From Choanephora cucurbitarum (taxonomy: Eukaryota > Mucoromycota > Mucoromycetes > Mucorales > Choanephoraceae): 64,000 nucleotides of DNA. The position numbers and the translations under genes were made by a program. This document shows positions 52,910 through 64,000 of this stretch, piece after piece. Location: the NCBI GenBank assembly GCA_025331435.1, contig JAIWNI010000002.1:310001-374000 (forward strand). Direction: 5' to 3'. The notes below the pieces were generated by a model that saw only the letters and a list, made by a program, of their open reading frames with translations, had not been told where the DNA came from and made no database searches. How positions within the stretch are numbered: the first letter of the stretch is position 1; every line of letters begins with the position of its first letter.

Positions 52910-55900
52910 ATGACTCATTCAGAAAACAAACTCATCACCGATACAAAAGTAATAGAACTTTCTTGCAAAGAGAAACAATTAAGGCCTAACTTTTCTGTCT
53001 TTTTTTTTCTCTCTTCCTTCTTATTCATATCAGAAAATTGTTGAAGCTCGAACAGCTGTCTTGCTGGCCAACCGTCACAGTAATGCTTCACAGAATATGT
53101 GGTTCCTGGGGCATATGTTCCGACCTCTTCAAATTGGCAAATACGATGTAAGCTGCATTACTGTTTCCAAAAAAATCTGAGACATATCCAATAACGCCAT
53201 ATTAGGAGTTTCAATTACTGCATCTATCGAGCAACATCAAGCCTGTTTGGGAAAGGAAAAAAAAAGAATCTTTACATCAAACCGAATCACACATCAAAGC
53301 TGGATCTTCTGTCTCAGCAAACAATTCGACGAATACACTTCATTCAGCACTTGCTACAAAAAATGCGGACCACGCCTACATCTTAACTGGACGCACTCGC
53401 ATCTTAAATATAGCAAAAGATCATTGTTTGGTGTTTATGATCGACATGAGTTCTAGTTTAGCTACAATTGGAACAGATGATGGAAGTATCTTGATTGAGA
53501 ACATATTTGTTGCGTAAGTAGATTGACATCAAATTGAGCCAGAGCTACTTACCAAAACAAAACAAAAATAGGATTGAAAACATTCTTCAAGGACTCATTA
53601 TGCCATATGCTTTGTCTCCTTCTGATACATCCAAACCTATCATAGTAAGTATGGATGGTTTTAAATCATACATTGAAGCAGTTCATTTACTCTTATGTTT
53701 GGTAGATAGATCATACAATAAGAATCACTGTGATCACAGAATGCTCTCAATTTGGATCAAACATGAATGTTATTCCCATTTTAGCAGAATATCCTACCAT
53801 GCGCGTCTTAATGCAAAACGCTCAAGTATCAGCAAACAATATACATATTGTATTGAAACAATTAAGAGAGGGAATAGATGCATTTGAAAAAGACTTGTGT
53901 ATCTCGAGAAAAAAGTTAATCATGAAACGACTCAAGATGGGATATGAGCTGGATGTTAGAGACAACCATTCTCAATCGATCACAGATAGCACAGAAACCA
54001 GGTTTAGTTCTGCTGATACTAGCTCAACTTCAACCAATTCGACAAGAAACACATATCCTCGCAAAGCTTCTATAGCCAGCGCATTGACATCAAAGCCGTC
54101 AATCCATCATCAACATAAAAACCATAAAAATAGTACAAATCTATCAAAGCAATCGCAAAGAAAAAATACCTTGTATAACTCCAAAAAGACGGCTGTTCCT
54201 ACTACAGCAAACGCAAATGCTACTCAAAGCCGACCACATATTCATCACAAATCATCGTCATCTGTATCAAGTGCTAGTAAGCCTCAAGACAGTACCGGAA
54301 CCAGTCATTCAAAAGATACGTGGGGCGTAGGGAAGACTGGTAGTACGCTCTCTTATATATTGAGAGCCGCCTTGTTTGCGCTTGAACTATTGCCTGAAGA
54401 TGCTCAGCCCTCAGTTATTTTGATGACTGATGGTGTAGTAAAATCGAATATTCAGGATGAGGCTATAGTCCAAGAAATGGTCGCAAAGAATATTGCATGC
54501 AACATTGTTCAATTAGGGAAGGATATGAGCTTTTTCCCTGGCCTAAACTTTGGATTCGTACCGGACAATGAAATATTAGAATTCGTAGCAAGTGCTACTA
54601 ATGGTACATTTACTTTCTCAGAATATTGCACACCTGTAGTAGACGAATATGATGGTATCAATATAACATTGCCCAACATGTATCATCATCAATATCTGTT
54701 TAAGGAAACTATCCTTGATTCAAAGTCTTTGCGTAATGCAAAAAGCAAAGACAACAGAGCCAAAACACTCAACAAACCTCAAGATAGTTCCGCATCTAGA
54801 ATTGAAAGAATTTCTACGAGACTGAATGGCACTGATTTGTCTACCATCAATACAGGTTTATTGATGCCTCAATTTGACCGAAAAGTGTTTCCGTGGGATC
54901 CAGTAGCCAAACCGATTGTTGAAGAATCAGGACGGCTCAAATTCAAGGAGTACTTTTTGCCTTCTGAATGTTGGCATTTTATTCATGCAAGACTGCGACA
55001 AGGATTTGTACTTTATTCTATATCATTCACAGATGAGCCAAGACCTAGTAGCTCAAAATCGTCAAGCGCAATTAGCAGACAGCTGTCTTCTGAAGTACAG
55101 CCTACAATCCAAAAGAGACAAACTGTTTCTATTCTACTCGTTCTTCGGTGGCAGCCTAACATTTCAGTTCACTACTCCATAAAGTCCGTATGGACCTCAT
55201 CGCTCCATGCCTACCTCAATTCTGTTTCATCCGTGTATGACAATATACCTGAAGAGCCTTATCTTATTAGTGACGAGTCAATGTTCAGCCATATACGAGC
55301 TCCTAAAGTAGATATTATTGTAAAATCATCCTCGACATTTTCACATATGCTGCACAATTGGGATTCTTTCCAAAGAAGGAACCAAATGATGGCTGTACAA
55401 GGCGGAAACATGACTATCGATTTGGCTGGTGCGCCCGGACTGATCAAAGTGGGAAAAATGAAGCGTTTGCTCGAAAGGATAGCAGAATCAGACACCATGC
55501 TTAAGCAGCTGGTTCAGTTTAATTTCTCGGAAAAAAACAACATTTCGATACCACCCAATCAATTCGCTTCCGCCAACATGACTGAATGGGCCTCCCAACT
55601 AAGCTATGTTCAAAAGTTTAGTGCTCATTGGGCGAAGCTTGCAAGATCTGATCTTCATGCTTTCAATATGTGTTGGTATGATGAGTACACGTTCAATTTA
55701 GTATTGGAAACAGAGCAATATGCGTCTACCTTTGACGAGTTACAACAGTTCAACACAGACGAGCCAAGTGAGATACAAACAGATTTCAATTATATTTCTA
55801 CAAAGCTTGAGAAATGGGCAACATTTATAAGTGAAGATCAGCAAGTGTTTATTAAAATACTCAATTTAGACAAAGTTTCTAAAACAGTGAGCAGTCTGGA

Positions 55901-58900
55901 TAGCAACAGGAGAACAAGCCCAGGTTATCCTAATAGCGGATCTCCTAAGCGCCACATCGTTCCTCAGTTTTGCGAAGTGCGGGTAGTAAAAGAAACAGAA
56001 AGATTGTACCAGATACGTATCATGTTTTTTGACACCAATGCCCAATTATGCAAAGACATCACTCAAGAATTGCGCTCATTACTCGATACACAATCGCAAT
56101 ACCAAAAAACTCTGTCGAATCTTGAAGTCAGAGATCCAAGCAGTGACACATATATCAATTCGATTGAAAATGATAGTGAGAAGTATACCGAGAGCTCTAT
56201 AAGCATCAAGGTTTCAAAAAGACCTGTATCAACACTGCTTATTCGCGATAGTATGCACTTTTTACCAGCACTCGATAATGAAAATCGACTTTCTAAACCT
56301 GTTACAACAAACAATAAGCCTTCATGGTATACCAGTCCAAAAACATCTTTGACTGGAGAGTTCATCGTAAAAAACTACCTCAATCGATGCACATGGCATT
56401 GGGACAGTCAGGATTTGTATCAAGATAAACATCCTTATACCACATTTCTTACGCCCTTGGTTGACTTGGCTTTTGGTCTTATAATGTCATTACGAGCTAG
56501 CCAGGTAAATAATTATTTTTGTCCATGTTAAGAATATCTTTTTACTTTTATACTTTTATAGGGTTGGACTCTATTATCATCTAGCAAATCGTTTGGACAT
56601 TTTTATAAGGAAGTCACCTCTAGCTATGATAACAATTTTGTTTATTCCTGTCAATATTTTATATGGAAAGACGCTCTCAAGAAACGTGTATCTACTGAGC
56701 TTTGGTGTGAGCCAATCGTGTCAAGCGATGCAGCTCTCAGACTACACAAAGACTTACAGATCAATATATTCAACAAGGATAGGCAAATATTTTCGCAGCT
56801 GATTACGTTTGATGTGATACATAGCTTTGCATCAAAAATTTCTCCATCAATAAGTGATGCGCTGGCAGCGCACATGCAAACAGAAGATGAAATGCGAGGT
56901 TCAGTCAAATGGATGCAACGAACATCTACGTTTAGCGTCCCCTCCGTATTAAGGAAAAGCAAGCTATTGTTTGCTGAGTTTCCCTGCCCAGAATATCATC
57001 AACATTATCATCCAAAAACGCATCCAGACAACTTTCAAGAATTCAACTCTGCAACCAACTTTAACAGCCAAGAACAGAAGGAGCAAATTTTTATAGGTAC
57101 AGACATTTCATCCAATGCGTTGCCCCTAATGAGGGGAAGACGCAACAACATGACGTCTTCCACAAATTCAACGACAGGAACCCGTTCTAGAACTATTTCA
57201 AAGTTTAGTCCAATTGGATCTCCAATGCCTTCATCTCTAAGAACTCCTCCCGTGTGGCAATCAAAGAAGAATACTGAATGTATCTGTGCTCGTCCTGACA
57301 AATTATTTGCAGCAGAAAAAGATAACATATTAAGACTTCGGTCTGTCTTTAGAGATGTTGCGCTTCTCCATTATTACTTCGAGCAATCTCTCATAAGCGT
57401 GACTGATCGAACCATTTCATTAAACAAATCATCAAATGATGATTTTTGGTCTGAGCTTATGAACAAGTTGTTTAATTCCAACGAATTGAATATCAATAAT
57501 TGTACACTGTATGCTGCGCAAAACTTCCGGGACTTGAGATGCTTCATCAAAGTTTTTGATCCATCCATGTTTATAGTAATACTGATGCCTCGCTTGGATG
57601 CTATAGTAAAAGGTTTGCTCAAATTAGAACGCAACGCAAGAGCAGAAAACGAGGCTCTCTCTTTTGAAAGCATAGGTTTAAACATGTTTGAATGCAGAAG
57701 ACAGATCAGTCATAGTCAGCAAGACTGCACAGTAAATATAACCTTAATGGACCCTCTTATCTACAAAGAATGGTATGAAAGTTTGAGCAACACGTCTAGG
57801 CCAAAATTAGCCTGCGGTCTCAATTCTCCTAGCTCTCCCTTGTCCGATAGAGCGCTTCGTATGATACAAGACATAACCCATATATATTCAAGAAGCTTTG
57901 TAAAATCAATATTCACTTGTTTGCTTCATGGTCGTGCGGTCAGTTCAGAAGACTTTACAAAAGTTTTGGAGATATGTGACGAAACTAATATTGATATAAA
58001 CTTGACTGAATATCTCAATGTTCAAACGCTTCTAATACACCAATCTCGCACAAACAAAGAAGAATTGATGCAAGCAAACCAGCGATTTATTTCTGTACTA
58101 GGACATTACTTTGAACCTGTTGTGATTTCTAACAGCAAATGGAACAATGTATACTGCTACCGTCCTCCGTTTGCAAAAACTGGTCAAAAGCTAGGGTTAT
58201 CGCTCTCATCAGGCGAAAAACCAAACAATCTTACTGACGTAGTTGTGTATGCTCAAAACCCATTATTTGTTCGTCTAGAGCTTAGTTTAAAGAAGCCCCA
58301 TATATCTGGTATAGGGTTTGAGTGTGTCACGCTTCCTGTGAAAAGCTTACCTACTTCATATGGCGGACAAACAGAGGATGGTGCATCTTTTGACTTTGAG
58401 CCTGAATCTATTGGCACTACCTTCTCACCCGTCGATTCTGCAGATGGAACAAGCGCTACATTGCATCTAGTTTGTATGAGTCTGCCTCAATCAGAGTACG
58501 ATCTTCCTGACACGATGGTAACACATCAAGCAGCATGTCCTGTAGAAAATATAGTTCATCGGCAGACGTAAGTAGTAAAGAAAATATATATAAGGCTGTA
58601 TGCTAACTGTTTTTCTAAAGAACGTTTCTTGATATAGACAAATCACATCGTGCTAAACTTTCTTCTCTAAGTCAAGACAAACAAGATGCACTGGTAGAGA
58701 CCGAAGCAAGGCTAAACTGGCTATTTGCTGAAGAAATAATGCATGGCTTGCTCCGCTCGGGCCCCATTACTCAAAATGTTGTCAGATATGTTGAAACACA
58801 ATTGAGAAAGAAGAATCCGTTTGTTGATTTTCCAACAAACACATCCATCCCTCTGGCTTTTGTAAAAAACCAGAAGGAAAGCCGTCGAATGTTTCTTGAA

Positions 58901-61900
58901 GAGCTTGAAAAGTTTAGTAATACACATTACCGACTAATTCGTACAGGAAATTGTTTTTATGCACATGACAATGGTACACTAAAAATCTAGAGTATCACAG
59001 CAACAATGACCTACTTTCAAACGATGACACCAAGAGCGATTGTAACTCTCTTTTGATGGTGAAGGTCTCAACATCACTACCAAACCAGATGCTGATGAAG
59101 CTCTCACAAAGTTGTATGAAAGCGAAGAGCAAGAGGATGACGAATTTTGTCAAGGCCTTGGTATAAGTATACTAGAATCGGAACTTTCTGGGGACATTAA
59201 TAATCATGATGAGAAAGAGGGTGTCAATGAATCGCAACTTTACTGGTTGCTGCTTATTCCTCAAGCACAAAATGTTCAGATGTATTTTTACTCCAAGATG
59301 CAACAGTTTGTAGATCGCTCTGAAATTATCCGTATTACTAAATCGATGGTGAACGATGTGATAAATAAAACAAACAAGCTCTCGCTCTTGCAATCACTAA
59401 ACGACACTCGATTATGCAGGTAAACATAGGCAAGAAAAACTACACTACTGATTACGTGCTCACTTCAAATTGTGTTATGTAGTAAATATCTCCTACCATC
59501 TGTAGATGAAGATGAGTCACTTTATTCCTCTTGCGAAGAATCAAGCGAAGAGGAGAACTTTTCATATGATTCCGTCGCCAGCAACAACAACCTTGTTGAG
59601 ATGCTGTCTACATCAGGTGAAGAAAATGTCCTGAATCCTCCAAAGAAATTTGCTCCTGGCCAATTTAGCTGTGATGTAGTTTATATAAAGCGATTTCCAC
59701 TTCATTGGAGAATATCACCAAATGCAGCTTATAATAAGCTAATGACAGACACGCTTCCGCCATTCCTTGTCAGGAATAAGCCTGGCATGTTTGTCTGCTC
59801 GCATGGAAATTCTGTCCTTTATTTCTTTTTATACGAAGCAAATGCTAACTTGCAACAAAACGCTAATACTCTCTCTGAGCAAAACGGCCAGTCCCACATA
59901 AGCAACTTAAACAACCACGATGAAAATCCAGTTCCCGTCAACCCAGAGTCTCCCTACGGCTCATCTGTCATCAATAGCAATGTTCATGACAACGACGTAC
60001 TGGGAACGTCTCAAAATACAAGAGCACGCTATTCATCACATACTTACAGCAAGCCTTCGCCGCAAGGTAGTATGGCAAGTCAGCAAATTAGCCCCAGCCA
60101 TAGCCCTAGTGTAAATGAAATAAGTGCTTCTGCCTCTTCTCCCATCAGTGGAAGAAGACATAATTCAAGGCACTATGAAATTAGGGAATTAGTATTAGAA
60201 GTACATGGTGTAAAAGTAGATTACTATATTGTTGATGGTCTTGTTGACATGATTGATTCCCGCATAACATCAGAAATCACATTGAAAGAAGTTCAACAGT
60301 TCTTGATGCGCAATCCTGGCTCTCGCCTTTCACGCGCAGACATCAACTTTATTATGCCAGTCGAAAAAGAACCCTCTTTCCGCCACAAACTAAAGATTCC
60401 ATCGCTTATAAACAATACTGCACACTTTTTAAAGATATTGAAGAAGAACATACTTTCCGAGGCATCAATACATCCATTACATTCAAGCTATGCACCTTTG
60501 TTTGTCAAGCGTCATCATGAGATGAGATATAGTCGCCTAGATGAATCAGACTATAAACAGAACTTTCTATGAAAACGGACAGCGACTACCATTTGAGGAC
60601 TGGGCTCTTACAGATTTACTGTTTTACTATAATTATTTGAGCCGAGCACCCGGGACATACATGCCTTTTGAACAAAGAATAGGAGAAGGTGTGGCGGGTA
60701 TCTGCTTGTCAGTATTGGATGACAGCGACATTGCCTACAGCAAAATAACATCTAGTTATCCTGTACTTGGAACTAACTGTCAAAGCAGTCAAATTGATTT
60801 TATAGCTATTCAACAGTGCTTAACTTCTGACTTTGAAGACACAAAAGTTGACAGCAAGCTTGTATTGGCAATCGATATTTGGTCATATTGTAAGATAGAG
60901 TTGGCATATATCTATCATCATGTGCAAAAAGCATTGAAGCAAAGTGTATGCGATTATATAATTGAAAGTACTATATCCAACAGCGCGCATTTTTCTAGAC
61001 ATCAACAAGAGCTAGGAGGTTTTGATTTTCTAGCCAAGACCATCCTCTATACACTAGATATAGCCACCGAATGGCAAAGTTCGACAGCAAAAAAGATATC
61101 TCATGGTATTCAATTGGCTCCATGGTACTTTGAAAACATTTTGGCACAACTTAGGACAGAGCTTGGTAGAGATTCATCCATCATTAGAATCCTATCATTG
61201 CCAAAGCTGAAATAACTACAAAAGTGTTCATGGACGAAGCCCAAGAGCAAATCCCCAACTATGTCTTGGAGTTCGATTATACAGGAAGCGTAGGTCTCTT
61301 CCAAGAAAATAATGACGATATTTCTATGAGTCAAACATTTTCATTACCAAAAAGTCTAAGCAAACGCATTGCCCAAAATAAGACTACCAGGAAAAAATCA
61401 GCTCATGTTCAAAGTCAATTGTACAATGAAAAAACGAAGAAGGCTGCCAAAAATGAACAATATCTCATTTTTGGAGGAATTCCCGAACTCCATGGCAAAT
61501 TTGCAGCTCCTACATTACAAAATGTTCGAAGAGGCAGCATTGATATCTCTGAAGCTCCTAATTTGAATTTGAGAACATATAATCGTAACTTTGTTTATTA
61601 TGGTAGCGGTGGCAATATAAATCCTATTGGAGAAGAAGACATACATCCTGCATATTATGCCAGCGACTCACAGAAAAGGGAAGACAATGCTAGCCTTCAC
61701 AGCAGACAAGAGTCGCTTGCTTCAAGTGTATCTAAAGCGTTCCAACTACATGCTGAAACAAAAAGTTCATAGTCCAGAACAAAAGGATGTTCCACATCAG
61801 TATAGCTTCATTGTGTTAGTACTGGACTCTTCAAGACTCTCAGTCTATACATACAATTGCTCTGAACAGCTTGTTGACCACGTTTACAATTCAACATACA

Positions 61901-64000
61901 AAATTATCTTTCAGCAAGAAACAAGACACATGGGACTTAATAACATATTACATCAAAAGTTGGGTCTTTTCTGTCACACATCCGGGATGTCAGAAATATT
62001 GTCTCGTCCTTACCAAGAACTAGAACTTACCTCGCCATTTCTACCTATTGTTAACAGTAATGCTTCCTTGGCTCAACACAACATCATCTCGCAAGTTCAA
62101 AGTACAATCAACAACACAATAGATCTTTAGCGTCTCCTAACTTAGCTAATACAATCGGACGACTTGCCCATAACGACTCTACTTCTTCCATCCCTATAGT
62201 TAACAATATGGAGCGTCGCGGCAGCAATAACACTACTAGCAACAGCAGTAAACAAATAGGATCTATAGCTGACTTCGAGTCTTTGCAGCGTCTTATCAGA
62301 GGCACATCTGAACAAAAAAGCCGCTCTTCAGTCATGCGCAATTATCGAAGTAGCATGGAAAAATCACTGTCTCAAGCATTGCCTGATAGTTTTGAAAATT
62401 CTAAACTGTACACCATGACAAGAACCATTAGCGATCCTGCCTTCATGACTTCTTACTCAATGAATGCAGACAGAGTCCTAGAAATGCATGCTCAGAATCG
62501 ATTGACTACAAAGGAATTGGTTACCACACAGATCATCTCATAAACCATGGAAAGCCTTATTTAGATTCATTCTTAATCCAATCAAGGCCGTTAGCGGCAC
62601 ATGAAAAAGCTTTCAAAGTTTATACCAAATGGGCTGGACATTATAAAGAAGTTGACGAAATGATGACTGTTGACGAGCTCAAACAGATACTAAAAGCATC
62701 TCGACTGCTGCATTTTTGTCGTACCCCGTTAATATTTTCTGAAACTCCACTTGAGCACCTCGATTTGGATACCAAGAAACTGTCAGTTAATACTAAGGGA
62801 AGCCCAAACCAAGAGATTTTGAGATGGTATGAACAGCTAGCTCAAATCTTCACAAAAGAATATGCTTCCTACTTGGAAAGCATAGGGATGCACATGATTG
62901 TATATGGTCCTTCAAACAACCAAGAGGACGAAGCTAATGCGTACTTATCTCGCTTCATGGTAACCGATAACTGCTTTGTAAACTCACCCGTAGTATATCT
63001 TTTACAAGTGTTTGAAGGTGGATCAATTATGTGCGAAGTTAGACTGACTGGAGTATTTGTTTCTGTTACACTTTATACTCTTCATCGACGATATGGTGGA
63101 CTAAAGGATTCTTCTCATTTTCGTCATCAACAAGATGGTATCGAAAGGGAAAGTTTTCAGAGTTTTATGGCCGAATGTGATCGATTCAAGCAGCGAATTC
63201 ATGTAAATTCATTTATCTTTGATTCCAATTGCGTCAAATTCAGCGAAGTCTGGATAGTATAGAGTCGTTTCCCTCAAGCCTCAATCTCTTGAATATCATC
63301 AAAAACACTATTCACATGTACTATCGACCTCCCACCTATTCTCACAACTGTATGGTCAGTGGCACCTATAGTTTCCCGTTAATGGAAGAGCCTATACAGG
63401 GTTTGATTTCTTGGATGATAAACAATGGTAAAGCATTTGATATGAAGATTTTGAAAGCAAATCAAACCCCTGTCGCGCTATTTGTCTCTTCTAATGATCT
63501 CTCATTCAACGACTACGGTTTAACCGACAAAGGATCCCCTTTTACCTATACGCTAATTATCTTCCCAAAAACACAGACGACCAGCGCCAAAGAAAACAAT
63601 GAAATCATCTCAAATCTAGCGATGAATTCTATGCGAAATAGAGAACAAACTGACGAAGACACAAATGATTGCTCATCGAGTCTACATTTACAATACTTTA
63701 TCCTTGTAACATACAATACTAAAGACTACCATAGCTCAGGTAATCAAGATTGAGGATGTAAGCATAAATTGCTGGTTGAAACTCAAATATTGTTCTTTAG
63801 ATAAAACTTCAGTACTGGTGCAACATTCAGAAAGCAATTTGATTTTGTCTGCAGAGTTAAAACTTAATTTGACAATGAAAAAGGTAATCCTAAACGATTA
63901 ACATCTGCACCATACTCTGTCTGGTACTTATTTTTCATTTAGGTGTTAGATTTATATCAGCGAGAAGTTGACTGGAATAAGTTGTATGAGGCTGCTCGTC
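52910..64000 (+). CDS. SZT2: SZT2-like protein (KICSTOR-type GATOR1 scaffold), cut by the right edge
   Basis: In animals SZT2 links GATOR1 to lysosomes and lets amino-acid loss silence TORC1. Exons: 52910-52948, 53034-53147, 53206-53513, 53572-53644, 53706-56504, 56562-58567, 58621-59419, 59483-63739, 63801-63883 and 63943 onward; about 3,500 residues are encoded before the edge, near the size of human SZT2 (~3,400). Matching blocks: ASQNMWFLGHMFRPLQI, a vWA-like CLVFMIDMSSSLATIGTDDG, LRAALFALELLPEDAQPS then VILMTDGVVKS, KNIACNIVQLGKD, FGFVPDNEILEFVASATNG, LLQSLNDTRLCS, and NKPGMFVCSHGNSVLYFFLY. Low-complexity inserts (residues ~230-380) are fungus-specific. The first ~5.9 kb is clean; from 58980 on, eight one-base frame changes occur (near 58985, 59053, 60565, 61204, 61762, 62120, 62530, 63225), each segment otherwise open and still SZT2-like. 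Either this copy is decaying or the assembly has indel errors. The start is the first ATG. Confidence 0.85.

Noticed and set aside
60541..60600. Separate genes starting at each new frame after 60541
   Set aside because: The segments are collinear pieces of one SZT2 protein; frame changes, not new genes, explain them.

Overview
This window is nuclear DNA of a filamentous fungus, most likely of the order Mucorales (Mucoromycota). The evidence is AT-rich intergenic DNA, many short introns of about 50-110 nt with GTAAG-type donors and CTAAY-like branch points, homologues of TFIID, Mediator, ORC and MRN components, a Zn2Cys6 regulator, and Fanzor, LINE and Tc1/mariner relics. The presence of CYRI (FAM49), SZT2 and an exostosin-type GT64 domain also points to an early-diverging fungus rather than a Dikarya member. 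The genus cannot be fixed from the sequence alone. Exon borders below were read by hand from splice signals and checked for frame closure.

Layout. 1-1697 (-): 5' part of TAF1. 3471-4671 (-): DGAT2. 6729-8473 (+): TRM5, nine exons, ending 5 nt from the stop of a convergent TPMT-family methyltransferase (8479-9433, -). 9709-10640: decayed Tc1/mariner transposase. 13999-14877 (+): Zn2Cys6 regulator, followed by 3.5 kb without a gene. 18409-19717 (+): CYRI. 20673-22709 (-): mitochondrial PPR protein, divergent from MRE11 (23394-25529, +). 25866-26640 (-): relic of an unidentified family. 28443-29387 and 29883-30350 (-): a disordered protein and a tail-anchored membrane protein. 31179-34135 (+): MED17. 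34234-36303 (-): a GT8-GT64 fusion glycosyltransferase. 37161-38180 (-): ORC6. 38230-42790: mobile-element island (GC-rich palindromic block, degenerate Fanzor, truncated LINE). 44292-44762 (+): small protein with a PP1-docking-like motif. 47323-52034 (-): bZIP factor, NPP-type phosphodiesterase and F-box protein in tandem. 52910 to the right edge (+): a very large SZT2 homologue.

The genes are mostly unrelated housekeeping functions: transcription (TAF1, MED17, two DNA-binding regulators), replication and repair (ORC6, MRE11), tRNA modification (TRM5), lipid synthesis (DGAT2), Rac/actin control (CYRI), mitochondrial RNA (PPR), glycosylation, and amino-acid signalling to TORC1 (SZT2). There are no operons. 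Several pairs share promoters (DGAT2/TRM5, PPR/MRE11, F-box/SZT2) or abut tail to tail.

The most notable items are the fungal SZT2 homologue, whose 3' half carries eight single-base frame changes while its first 5.9 kb is clean; the GT8-GT64 fusion with an altered second DXD; and the decayed Fanzor (eukaryotic TnpB-like nuclease) next to ORC6.
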